From Micromussa lordhowensis (taxonomy: Eukaryota; Cnidaria; Anthozoa; Scleractinia; Lobophylliidae), in assembly GCA_964020085.1 (NCBI GenBank), contig OZ026604.1, positions 30,770,618-30,834,617 of the forward strand: DNA of 64,000 nt, in the 5' to 3' direction. The notes under the pieces are model-generated. The model was not told where the DNA came from. It did not search any database and saw only the letters and a program-made list of their open reading frames with translations. Of this stretch, positions 1 through 11,994 are shown in pieces. How positions within the stretch are numbered: the stretch's first letter is position 1; each line of letters opens with the position of its first letter. The position numbers were made by a program, and so were the translations under genes.

Positions 1-3000
1 CGAGCTATGTCAAATTTGCCAAGGGGACCCCCAGCGCGCGTTTTCTGAAATTCTGCAAAGTTGGGACCAGGGCAAACTACTGCAAAAAGAAGGCCCGAAA
101 AAACACCCTAGCGCCAATGTCATCATGTCCTAACTTAAATTTCCTTAAAGTGCCAACCTAGCAGAACATTTTGCTGCAAACCGCGCCTCTTAAAGTGCCA
201 GTGAAGCCGAGCTATGTCAAATTTGCCAAGGGGACCCCCAGCGCGCGTTTTCTGAAATTCTGCAAAGTTGGGCCCAGGGTAAACTACTGCAAAAAGAAGG
301 CCAGAAAAAAACACCCTGGCGCCAATGCCATCATGTCCTAACTAGAATTTCCTTGAAGTGCCAACCTAGCAAAACATTTTGCTGCAAACCGCGCCTCTTA
401 AAGTGCCCGTGAAGCCGAGCTATGTCAAATTTGCCAAGGGGACCCCCAGCGCGCGTTTTCTGAAATTCTGCAAAGTTGGGACCAGAGATAAAACTACTGC
501 AAAAAGAAGGCCAGAAAAAACACCCTAGCGCCAATGTCATCATGTCCTAACTTAGATTTCCTTCAAGTGCCAACCTAGCAGAACATTTTGCTGCAAACCG
601 CGCCTCTTAAAGTGCCCGTGAAGCCGAGCTATGTCAAACTTGCCAAGGGGACCCCCAGCGCGCGTTTTCTGAAATTCTGCAAAGTTAAGACCAGGGCAAA
701 CTACTGCAAAAAGAAGGCCAGAAAAAACACCCTGGCGCCAACGCCATCATGTCCTAACTACAATTTGCTTGAAGTGCCAACCTAGCAGAACATTTTGCTG
801 CAAACCGCGCCTCTTAAAGTGCCCGTGAAGCCGAGCTATGTCAAATTTGCCAAGGGGACCCCCAGCGCGCGTTTTCTGAAATTCTGCAAAGTTGGGACCA
901 GGGCAAACTACTGCAAAAAGAAGGCCAGAAAAAACACCCTGGCGCCAATGCCATCATGTCCTAACTAGGATTTCCTTGAAGTGCCAACCTAGCAGAACAT
1001 TTTGCTGCAAACCGCGCCTCTTAAAGTGCCCGTGAAGCCGAGCTATGTCAAATTTGCCAAGGGGACCCCCAGCGAGCGTTTTCTGAAATTCTGCAAAGTT
1101 GGGACCAGGGCAAACTACTGCAAAAAGAAGGCCAAAAAAAACACCCTGACGCCAATGCCATCATGTCCTAACTAAAATTTCCTTAAAGTGCAAACCTAGC
1201 AGAACATTTTGCTGCAATCCGCGCCTCTTAAAGTGCCCGTGAAGCCGAGCTATGTCAAATTTGCCAAGGGGACCCCCAGCGCGCGTTTTCTGAAATTCTG
1301 CAAAGTTGGGACCAGGGCAAACTACTGCAAAAAGAAGGCCAGAAAAATCACCCTGGCGCCAATCCCATCATGTTCTAACTAGTATTTCCTTAAAGTGCCA
1401 ACCTAGCAAAACATTTTGCTGCAAACCGCGCCTCTTAAAGTGCCCGTGAAGCCGAGCTATGTCAAATATGCCAAGGGCACCCCCACCGCGCGTTTTCTGA
1501 AATTCTGCAAAGTTGGGACCAGGGCAAACTACTGCAAAAAGAAGGCCAGAAAAAAAAACCCTGGCGCCAATGCCATCATGTGCTAACTAGGATTTCCTTA
1601 AAGTGCCAACCTAGCAGAAAATTTTTGCTGCAAACCGCGCCTCTTAAAGTGCCTGTGAAGCCGAGTTATGTCAAATTTGCCAAGGGGACCCCCAGCGCGC
1701 GTTTTCTGAAATTCTGCAAAGTTGGGACCAGGGCAAACTACTGCAAAAAGAAGGCCAGAAAAAAACCCTGGCGCCGATGTCATCATGTCCTAACTAGGAT
1801 TTCCTTAACGTGCCAACCTAGCAAAACATTTTGCTGCAAACCGCGCCTCTTAAAGTGCCCGTGAAGCCGAGCTATGTCAAATTTGCCAAGGGGACCCCCA
1901 GCGCGCGTTTTCTGAAATTCTGCAAAGTTGGGACCAGGGATAAAACTACTGCAAAAAGAAGGCCAGAAAAAACACCCTAGCGCCAATGTCATCATGTCGT
2001 AACTTAGATTTCCTTGAAGTGCCAACCTAGCAGAACATTTTGCTGCAAACCGCGCCTCTTAAAGTGCCCGTGAAGCCGAGCTATGTCAAACTTGCCAAGG
2101 GGACCCCCAGCGCGCGTTTTCTGAAATTCTGCAAAGTTGGGACCAGGGCAAACTACTGCAAAAAGAAGGCCAGAAAAAACACTCTGGCGCCAATGCCATC
2201 ATGTCCTAACTAGGATTTCCTTGAAGTGCCAACCTAGCAAAAAATTTTTGCTGCAAACCGCGCCTCTTAAAGTGCCTGTGAAGCCGAGCTATGTCAAATT
2301 TGCCAAGGGGACCCCCAGCGCGCGTTTTCTGAAATTCTGCAAAGTTGGGACCAGGGCAAACTACTGCAAAAAGAACGCCAGAAAGACGGCCAGAAAAAAA
2401 CCCTGGCGCCAATGTCATCATGTCCTAACTAGGATTTCCTTAAAGTGCCAACCTAGCAAAACATTTTGCTGCAAACCGCGCCTCTTAAAGTGCTCGTGAA
2501 GCCGAGCTATGTCAAATTTGCCAAGGGGACCCCCAGCGCGCGTTTTCTGAAATTCTGCAAAGTTGGGACCAGGGCAAACTACTGCAAAAAGAAGGCCAGA
2601 AAAAACACCCTGGCGCCAATGTCATCATGTCCTAACTAGAATTTCCTTGAAGTGCCAACCTAGCACAACATTTTGCTGCAAACCGCGCCTCTTAAAGTGC
2701 CCGTGAAGCCGAGCTATGTCAAATTTGCCAAGGGGACCCCCAGCGCGCGTTTTCTGAAATTCTGCAAAGTTGGGACCAGGGCAAACTACTGCAAAAAGAA
2801 GGCCAGAAAAAAACCCTGGCGCCAATGCCATCATGTCCTAACTAGGATTTCCTTTAAGTGCCAACCTAGCAAAACATTTTGCTGCAAACCGCGCCTCTTA
2901 AAGTGCCCGTAAAGCCGAGCTATGTCAAATTTGCCAAGGGGACCCCCAGCGCGCGTTTTCTGAAATTCTGCAAAGTTGGGACCAGGGCAAACTACTGCAG

Positions 3001-3708
3001 AAAGAAGGCAAGAAAAAACACCCTGGCGCCAATGCCATCATGTCCTAACTACGATTTCCTTAAAGTGCCAACCTAGCAAAACATTTTGCTGCAAACCGCG
3101 CCTCTTAAAGTGCCCGTGAAGCCGAGCTATGTCAAATTTGCCAAGGGGACCCCAGCGCGCCTTTTTCTGAAATTCTGCAAAGTTGGGACCAAGGCAAACT
3201 ACTGCAAAAAGAAGGCCAGAAAAAACACACTGGCGCCAATGCCATCATGTCCTAACTACAATTTCCTGCAAGTGCCAACCTAGCAGAACATTTTGCTGCA
3301 AATCGCGCCTCTTAAAGTGCCCGTGAAGCCGAGCTATGTCAAATTTGCCAGGGGGACCCCCAGCGCGCGTTTTCTGAAATTCTGCAAAGTTGGGACCAGG
3401 GCAAACTACTGCAAAAAGAAGGCCAGAAAAGACACCCTGGCGCCAATGCCATCATGTCTTAACTAGAATTTCCTTAAAGTGACAACCTTGCAGAACATTT
3501 TGCTGCAAACCGCGCCTCTTAAAACGCCCGTGAAGCCGAGCTATGTCAAATTTGCCAAGGGGACCCCCAGCGCGAATTTTCTGAAATTCTGCAAAGTTGG
3601 GACCAGGGCAAACTACTGCAAAAAGAAGGCCAGAAAAAACACCCTGGCGCCAATGCCATCATGTCTTATTTAAGATTTCCTTAAAGTGCCAACCTAGCAG
3701 AACATTTT
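1..3708 (+). repeat. Irregular subarray upstream of HOR block A
   Basis: About 18 monomers without a clear long-range period. They show single-base changes, A-tract length changes (the run after GGCCAG varies) and one 12-bp insertion near 2380. Variants that are later fixed in block A already appear in the same order. At about 383-590 and 1821-2040 a unit carries the 2-bp insertion GATAAAAC plus CTAGCGCCAATGTC, and each is followed by a unit with CAAACTTGCC. This looks like the less homogenised source or remnant of the e2-e3 part of block A. No gene is seen. Confidence 0.85.
2250..2467 (+). repeat. 218-bp monomer with internal 12-bp duplication
   Basis: The A-rich tract reads AGAACGCCAGAAAGACGGCC instead of a single AGAAGGCCAG, so the GCCAGAAA segment is repeated with about 12 bp added. 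One base is lost in the following A run, giving a net 11 bp. The form suggests local slippage or short duplication. I saw this variant only once, so it was not propagated. Confidence 0.9.
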
Positions 3709-4745
3709 GCTGCAAACCGCGCCTCTTAAAGTGCCCGTGAAGCCGAGCTATGTCAAATTTGCCAAGGGGACCCCCAGCGCGCGTTTTCTGAAATTCTGCA
3801 AAGTTGGGACCAGGGCAAACTACTGCAAAAAGAAGGCCAGAAAAAACACCCTAGCGCCAATGTCATCATGTCCTAACTTAAATTTCCTTAAAGTGCCAAC
3901 CTGGCAGAACATTTTGCTGCAAACCGCGCCTCTTAAAGTGCCCGTGAAGCCGAGCTATGTCAAATTTGCCAAGGGGACCCCCAGCGCGCGTTTTCTGAAA
4001 TTCTGCAAAGTTGGGACCAGGGATAAAACTACTGCAAAAAGAAGGCCAGAAAAAACACCCTAGCGCCAATGTCATCATGTCTTAACTTAGATTTCCTTGA
4101 AGTGCCAACCTAGCAGAACATTTTGCTGCAAACCGCGCCTCTTAAAGTGCCCGTGAAGCCGAGCTATGTCAAACTTGCCAAGGGGACCCCCAGCGCGCGT
4201 TTTCTGAAATTCTGCAAAGTTGGGACCAGGGCAAACTACTGCAAAAAGAAGGCCAGACAAAACACCCTGGCGCCAATGCCATCATGTCCTAACTAGAATT
4301 TGCTTGAAGTGCCAACCTAGCAGAACATTTTGCTGCAAACCGCGCCTCTTAAAGTGCCCGTGAAGCCGAGCTATGTCAAATTTGCCAAGGGGACCCCCAG
4401 CGCGCGTTTTCTGAAATTCTGCAAAGTTGGGACCAGGGCAAACTACTGCAAAAAGAAGGCCAGAAAAAACACCCTGGCGCCAATGCCATCATGTCCTAAC
4501 TAGGATTCCTTGAAAGTGCCAACCTAGCAAAACATTTTGCTGCAAACCGCGCCTCTTAAAGTGCCCGTGAAGCCGAGCTATGTCAAATTTGCCAAGGGGA
4601 CCCCCAACGCGCGTTTTCTGAAATTCTGCAAAGTTGGGACCAGGGCAAACTACTGCAAAAAGAAGGCCAGAAAAAACACCCTGGCGCCAATGCCATCATG
4701 TCTCAACTAAGATTTCCTTTAAGTGCCAACCTAGCAGAACATTTT

Positions 4746-6196
4746 GCTGCAAATCGCGCCTCTTAAAGTGCCCGTGAAGCCACGCTATGTCAAATTTGCC
4801 AAGGGGACCCCCAGCGCGCGCTTTCTGAAATTCTGCAAAGTTGGGACCAGGGCAAACTACTGCAAAAAGAAGGCCAGAAAAAACACCCTGGCGCCAATGC
4901 CAGCATGTCCTAACTACAATTTCCTTAAAGTGCCAACCTAGCAGAACATTTTGCTGCAAACCGCGCCTCTTAAAGTGCCCGTGAAGCCAAGCTATGTCAA
5001 ATTTTCCAAGGGGACCCCCAGCGCGCGTTTTCTGAAATTCTGCAAAGTTGGGACCAGGGCAAACTACTGCAAAAAGAAGGCCAGAAAAAACACACTGGCG
5101 CTAATGCCATCATGTCTTAACTACAATTTCCTTAAAGTGCCAACCTAGCAAAACATTTTGCTGCAAACCGCGCCTCTTAAAGTGCCCGTGAAGCCGAGCT
5201 ATGTCAAATTTGCCAAGGGGACCCCCAGCGCGCGTTTTCTGAAATTCTGCAAAGTTGGGACCAGGGCAAACTACTGCAAAAAGAAGGCCAGAAAAAACTC
5301 CCTGGCGCCAATGCCATCATGTCCTAACAAGAATTTCCTTAAAGTGCCAACCTAGCAAAACATTTTGCTGCAAACCGCGCCTCTTAAAGTGCCCGTGAAA
5401 CCGAGCTATGTCAAATTTGCCAAGGGGACCCCCAGCGCGCGTTTTCTGAAATTCTGCAAAGTTGGGACCAGGGCAAACTACTGCAAAAAGAAGGCCAGAA
5501 AAAACACCCTGGCGCCAATGCCATCATGTCCTAACTAAAACTTCCTTAAAGTGCAAACCTAGCAGAATATTTTGCTGCAAACCGCGCCTCTTAAAGTGCC
5601 CGTGAAGCCGAGCTATGTCAAATTTGCCAAGGGGACCCCCAGCGCGCGTTTTCTGAAATTCTGCAAAGTTGGGACCAGGGATAAAACTACTGCAAAAAGA
5701 AGGCCAGAAAAAACACCCTAGCGCCAATGTCATCATGTCTTAACTTAGATTTCCTTGAAGTGCCAACCTAGCAGAACATTTTGCTGCAAACCGCGCCTCT
5801 TAAAGTGCCCGTGAAGCCGAGCTATGTCAAATTTGCCAAGGGGACCCCCAGAACGCGTTTTCTGAAATTCTGCAAAGTTGGGACCAGGGCAAACTACTGC
5901 AAAAAGAAGGCCAGAAAAAACACCCTGGCGCCAATGCCATCATGTCCTAACTAGGATTCCTTGAAAGTGCCAACCTAGCAAAACATTTTGCTGCAAACCG
6001 CGCCTCTTAAAGTGCCCGTGAAGCCGAGCTATGTCAAATTTGCCAAGGGGACCCCCAACGCGCGTTTTCTGAAATTCTGCAAAGTTGGGACCAGGGCAAA
6101 CTACTGCAAAAAGAAGGCCAGAAAAAACACCCTGGCGCCAATGCCATCATGTCTCAACTAGGATTTCCTTGAAGTGCCAACCTAGCAGAACATTTT
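4746..6196 (+). repeat. 7-mer HOR copy a-b-c-d-e2'-f-e5 (1451 bp)
   Basis: Seven monomers between two a-type units. The 1451-bp length is 7 x 207 plus 2, and the extra 2 bp come from the GGGATAAAAC insertion near 5680. The e2' unit starts with the GAATATT boundary that normally follows d and ends with the e2 tail (CTAGCGCCAATGTC, CTTAGATT), so it looks like a g/e2-type recombinant. The unit after it has a private CCCAGAACGCG and a GGATTCC tail. Confidence 0.85.
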
Positions 6197-7438
6197 GCTG
6201 CAAATCGCGCCTCTTAAAGTGCCCGTGAAGCCACGCTATGTCAAATTTGCCAAGGGGACCCCCAGCGCGCGCTTTCTGAAATTTTGCAAAGTTGGGACCA
6301 GGGCAAACTACTGCAAAAAGAAGGCCAGAAAAAACACCCTGGCGCCAATGCCAGCATGTCCTAACTACAATTTCCTTAAAGTGCCAACATAGCAGAACAT
6401 TTTGCTGCAAACCGCGCCTCTTAAAGTGCCCGTGAAGCCAAGCTATGTCAAATTTGCCAAGGGGACCCCCAGCGCGCGTTTTCTGAAATTCTGCAAAGTT
6501 GGGACCAGGGCAAACTACTGCAAAAAGAAGGCCAGAAAAAACACACTGGCGCTAATGCCATCATGTCTTAACTACAATTTCCTTAAAGTGCCAACCTAGC
6601 AAAACATTTTGCTGCAAACCGCGCCTCTTAAAGTGCCCGTGAAGCCGAGCTATGTCAAATTTGCCAAGGGGACCCCCAGCGCGCGTTTTCTGAAATTCTG
6701 CAAAGTTGGGACCAGGGCAAACTACTGCAAAAAGAAGGCCAGAAAAAACTCCCTGGCGCCAATGCCATCATGTCCTAACAAGAATTTCCTTAAAGTGCCA
6801 ACCTAGCAAAACATTTTGCTGCAAACCGCGCCTCTTAAAGTGCCCGTGAAGCCGAGCTATGTCAAATTTGCCAAGGGGACCCCCAGCGCGCGTTTTCTGA
6901 AATTCTGCAAAGTTGGGACCAGGGCAAACTACTGCAAAAAGAAGGCCAGAAAAAACACCCTGGCGCCAATGCCATCATGTCCTAACTAAAACTTCCTTAA
7001 AGTGCAAACCTAGCAGAATATTTTGCTGCAAACCGCGCCTCTTAAAGTGCCCGTGAAGCCGAGCTATGTCAAATTTGCCAAGGGGACCCCCAGCGCGCGT
7101 TTTCTGAAATTCTGCAAAGTTGGGACCAGGGCAAACTACTGCAAAAAGAAGGCCAGAAAAAGCAACCTGGCGCCAATGCCATCATGTCGTAACTAGGATT
7201 CCTTGAAAGTGCCAACCTAGCAAAACATTTTGCTGCAAACCGCGCCTCTTAAAGTGCCCGTGAAGCCGAGCTATGTCAAATTTGCCAAGGGGACCCCCAA
7301 CGCGCGTTTTCTGAAATTCTGCAAAGTTGGGACCAGGGCAAACTACTGCAAAAAGAAGGCCAGAAAAAACACCCTGGCGCCAATGCCATCATGTCTCAAC
7401 TAGGATTTCCTTAAAGTGCCAACCTAGCAGAACATTTT
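6197..7438 (+). repeat. 6-mer HOR copy a-b-c-d-g-e5 (1242 bp)
   Basis: Six monomers in the same order as at 8476-9717, exactly 6 x 207 bp. The last unit, e5, is followed here by e1, whereas the 8476 copy is followed by another a. Near-identity over the whole stretch, including private markers such as AGCAACCTGG and GTCGTAAC, indicates a recent common origin. Confidence 0.88.
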
Positions 7439-9717
7439 GCTGCAAACCGCGCCTCTTAAAGTGCCCGTGAAGCCGAGCTATGTCAAATTTGCCAAGGGGA
7501 CCCCCAGCGCGCGTTTTCTGAAATTCTGCAAAGTTGGGACCAGGGCAAACTACTGCAAAAAGAAGGCCAGAAAAAACACCCTAGCGCCAATGTCATCATG
7601 TCCTAACTTAAATTTCCTTAAAGTGCCAACCTGGCAGAACATTTTGCTGCAAACCGCGCCTCTTAAAGTGCCCGTGAAGCCGAGCTATGTCAAATTTGCC
7701 AAGGGGACCCCCAGCGCGCGTTTTCTGAAATTCTGCAAAGTTGGGACCAGGGATAAAACTACTGCAAAAAGAAGGCCAGAAAAAACACCCTAGCGCCAAT
7801 GTCATCATGTCTTAACTTAGATTTCCTTGAAGTGCCAACCTAGCAGAACATTTTGCTGCAAACCGCGCCTCTTAAAGTGCCCGTGAAGCCGGGCTATGTC
7901 AAACTTGCCAAGGGGACCCCCAGCGCGCGTTTTCTGAAATTCTGCAAAGTTGGGACCAGGGCAAACTACTGCAAAAAGAAGGCCAGACAAAACACCCTGG
8001 CGCCAATGCCATCATGTCCTAACTAGAATTTGCTTGAAGTGCCAACCTAGCAGAACATTTTGCTGCAAACCGCGCCTCTTAAAGTGCCCGTGAAGCCGAG
8101 CTATGTCAAATTTGCCAAGGGGACCCCCAGCGCGCGTTTTCTGAAATTCTGCAAAGTTGGGACCAGGGCAAACTACTGCAAAAAGAAGGCCAGAAAAAAC
8201 ACCCTGGCGCCAATGCCATCATGTCCTAACTAGGATTCCGTGAAAGTGCCAACCTAGCAAAACATTTTGCTGCAAACCGCGCCTCTTAAAGTGCCCGTGA
8301 AGCCGAGCTATGTCAAATTTGCCAAGGGGACCCCCAACGCGCGTTTTCTGAAATTCTGCAAAGTTGGGACCAGGGCAAACTACTGCAAAAAGAAGGCCAG
8401 AAAAAACACCCTGGCGCCAATGCCATCATGTCTCAACTAGGATTTCCTTGAAGTGCCAACCTAGCAGAACATTTTGCTGCAAATCGTGCCTCTTAAAGTG
8501 CCCGTGAAGCCACGCTATGTCAAATTTGCCAAGGGGACCCCCAGCGCGCGCTTTCTGAAATTCTGCAAAGTTGGGACCAGGGCAAACTACTGCAAAAAGA
8601 AGGCCAGAAAAAACACCCTGGCGCCAATGCCAGCATGTCCTAACTACAATTTCCTTAAAGTGCCAACCTAGCAGAACATTTTGCTGCAAACCGCGCCTCT
8701 TAAAGTGCCCGTGAAGCCAAGCTATGTCAAATTTGCCAAGGGGACCCCCAGCGCGCGTTTTCTGAAATTCTGCAAAGTTGGGACCAGGGCAAACTACTGC
8801 AAAAAGAAGGCCAGAAAAAACACACTGGCGCTAAAGCCATCATGTCTTAACTACAATTTCCTTAAAGTGCCAACCTAGCAAAACATTTTGCTGCAAACCG
8901 CGCCTCTTAAAGTGCCCGTGAAGCCGAGCTATGTCAAATTTGCCAAGGGGACCCCCAGCGCGCGTTTTCTGAAATTCTGCAAAGTTGGGACCAGGGCAAA
9001 CTACTGCAAAAAGAAGGCCAGAAAAAACTCCCTGGCGCCAATGCCATCATGTCCTAACAAGAATTTCCTTAAAGTGCCAACCTAGCAAAACATTTTGCTG
9101 CAAACCGCGCCTCTTAAAGTGCCCGTGAAGCCGAGCTATGTCAAATTTGCCAAGGGGACCCCCAGCGCGCGTTTTCTGAAATTCTGCAAAGTTGGGACCA
9201 GGGCAAACTACTGCAAAAAGAAGGCCAGAAAAAACACCCTGGCGCCAATGCCATCATGTCCTAACTAAAACTTCCTTAAAGTGCAAACCTAGCAGAATAT
9301 TTTGCTGCAAACCGCGCCTCTTAAAGTGCCCGTGAAGCCGAGCTATGTCAAATTTGCCAAGGGGACCCCCAGCGCGCGTTTTCTGAAATTCTGCAAAGTT
9401 GGGACCAGGGCAAACTACTGCAAAAAGAAGGCCAGAAAAAGCAACCTGGCGCCAATGCCATCATGTCGTAACTAGGATTCCTTGAAAGTGCCAACCTAGC
9501 AAAACATTTTGCTGCAAACCGCGCCTCTTAAAGTGCCCGTGAAGCCGAGCTATGTCAAATTTGCCAAGGGGACCCCCAACGCGCGTTTTCTGAAATTCTG
9601 CAAAGTTGGGACCAGGGCAAACTACTGCAAAAAGAAGGCCAGAAAAAACACCCTGGCGCCAATACCATCATGTCTCAACTAGGATTTCCTTGAAGTGCCA
9701 ACCTAGCAGAACATTTT
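7439..9717 (+). repeat. 11-mer HOR unit e1-e2-e3-e4-e5-a-b-c-d-g-e5 (2279 bp)
   Basis: This is the longest complete cassette in block A (11 x 207 + 2 bp). Its first eight monomers recur at 11995 (offset 4556) and at 13860 in shortened form. Small differences seen by eye between copies include CCGGGC versus CCGAGC near 7890 and TCGTGCC versus TCGCGCC near 8486. The 2-bp e2 insertion lies near 7751. Confidence 0.9.
8476..9717 (+). repeat. 6-mer a-b-c-d-g-e5, second copy (1242 bp)
   Basis: Same monomer order and length as 6197-7438, at an offset of 2279 bp. Private differences from the first copy include GCTAAAGCC in b instead of GCTAATGCC, and AATACCATC in the last unit. The AATACCATC change is shared with the e5 at about 16700, which links this copy to the downstream segmental duplication. 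Confidence 0.88.
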
Positions 9718-10959
9718 GCTGCAAATCGCGCCTCTTAAAGTGCCCGTGAAGCCACGCTATGTCAAATTTGCCAAGGGGACCCCCAGCGCGCGCTTTCTGA
9801 AATTCTGCAAAGTTGGGACCAGGGCAAACTACTGCAAAAAGAAGGCCAGAAAAAACACCCTGGCGCCAATGCCAGCATGTCCTAACTACAATTTCCTTAA
9901 AGTGCCAACCTAGCAGAACATTTTGCTGCAAACCGCGCCTCTTAAAGTGCCCGTGAAGCCAAGCTATGTCAAATTTGCCAAGGGGACCCCCAGCGCGCGT
10001 TTTCTGAAATTCTGCAAAGTTGGGACCAGGGCAAACTACTGCAAAAAGAAGGCCAGAAAAAACACACTGGCGCTAATGCCATCATGTCTTAACTACAATT
10101 TCCTTAAAGTGCCAACCTAGCAAAACATTTTGCTGCAAACCGCGCCTCTTAAAGTGCCCGTGAAGCCGAGCTATGTCAAATTTGCCAAGGGGACCCCCAG
10201 CGCGCGTTTTCTGAAATTCTGCAAAGTTGGGACCAGGGCAAACTACTGCAAAAAGAAGGCCAGAAAAAACTCCCTGGCGCCAATGCCATCATGTCCTAAC
10301 AAGAATTTCCTTAAAGTGCCAACCTAGCAAAACATTTTGCTGCAATCCGCGCCTCTTAAAGTGCCCGTGAAGCCGAGCTATGTCAAATTTGCCAAGGGGA
10401 CCCCCAGCGCGCGTTTTCTGAAATTCTGCAAAGTTGGGACCAGGGCAAACTACTGCAAAAAGAAGGCCAGAAAAAACACCCTGGCGCCAATGCCATCATG
10501 TCCTAACTAAAACTTCCTTAAAGTGCAAACCTAGCAGAATATTTTGCTGCAAACCGCGCCTCTTAAAGTGCCCGTGAAGCCGAGCCATGTTAAATTTGCC
10601 AAGGAGACCCCCAGCGCGTGTTTTCTAAAATTCTGCAAAGTTGGGACCAGGGCAAACTACTGCAAAAAGAAGGCCAGAAAAAACACCCTGGCGCCAATGC
10701 CATCATGTCCTAACTAAAACTTCCTTAAAGTGCAAACCTAGCAGAATATTTTGCTGCAAACCGCGCCTCTTAAAGTGCCCGTGAAGCCGAGCCATGTTAA
10801 ATTTGCCAAGGAGACCCCCAGCGCGTGTTTTCTAAAATTCTGCAAAGTTGGGACCAGGGCAAACTACTGCAGAAAGAAGGCCAGTGAAAACACCCTGGCG
10901 CCAATGCCATCATGTCCTAACTAGCATTTCCTTGAAGTGCCAACCTAGCAGAACATTTT
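8683..10959 (+). repeat. 2277-bp segment, copy 1 of a 7042-bp-spaced duplication
   Basis: Eleven monomers (b c d g e5 a b c d' h h') match 15725-18001 in the same order. Each diagnostic base, including GCTAAAGCC, AATACCATC and CAATCCGCG, is at a constant offset of 7042 bp. Flanks differ: a lies upstream of copy 1 and c upstream of copy 2. Downstream, copy 1 is followed by b and copy 2 by i. This is a clear segmental duplication inside the satellite. Confidence 0.88.
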
Positions 10960-11994
10960 GCTGCAAACCGCGCCTCTTAAAGTGCCCGTGAAGCCAAGCT
11001 ATGTCAAATTTGCCAAGGGGACCCCCAGCGCGCGTTTTCTGAAATTCTGCAAAGTTGGGACCAGGGCAAACTACTGCAAAAAGAAGGCCAGAAAAAACAC
11101 ACTGGCGCTAATGCCATCATGTCTTAACTACAATTTCCTTAAAGTGCCAACCTAGCAAAACATTTTGCTGCAAACCGCGCCTCTTAAAGTGCCCGTGAAG
11201 CCGAGCTATGTCAAATTTGCCAAGGGGACCCCCAGCGCGCGTTTTCTGAAATTCTGCAAAGTTGGGACCAGGGCAAACTACTGCAAAAAGAAGGCCAGAA
11301 AAAACTCCCTGGCGCCAATGCCATCATGTCCTAACAAGAATTTCCTTAAAGTGCCAACCTAGCAAAACATTTTGCTGCAAACCGCGCCTCTTAAAGTGCC
11401 CGTGAAGCCGAGCTATGTCAAATTTGCCAAGGGGACCCCCAGCGCGCGTTTTCTGAAATTCTGCAAAGTTGGGACCAGGGCAAACTACTGCAAAAAGAAG
11501 GCCAGAAAAAACACCCTGGCGCCAATGCCATCATGTCCTAACTAAAACTTCCTTAAAGTGCAAACCTAGCAGAATATTTTGCTGCAAACCGCGCCTCTTA
11601 AAGTGCCCGTGAAGCCGAGCTATGTCAAATTTGCCAAGGGGACCCCCAGCGCGCGTTTTCTGAAATTCTGCAAAGTTGGGACCAGGGCAAACTACTGCAA
11701 AAAGAAGGCCAGAAAAAGCAACCTGGCGCCAATGCCATCATGTCGTAACTAGGATTCCTTGAAAGTGCCAACCTAGCAAAACATTTTGCTGCAAACCGCG
11801 CCTCTTAAAGTGCCCGTGAAGCCGAGCTATGTCAAATTTGCCAAGGGGACCCCCAACGCGCGTTTTCTGAAATTCTGCAAAGTTGGGACCAGGGCAAACT
11901 ACTGCAAAAAGAAGGCCAGAAAAAACACCCTGGCGCCAATGCCATCATGTCTCAACTAGGATTTCCTTAAAGTGCCAACCTAGCAGAACATTTT

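Noticed and set aside
58..66. NF-kappaB-like site in GGGGACCCC
   Set aside because: The A/T-rich centre required by the consensus is missing, and a hit repeated in every satellite unit has no promoter context.
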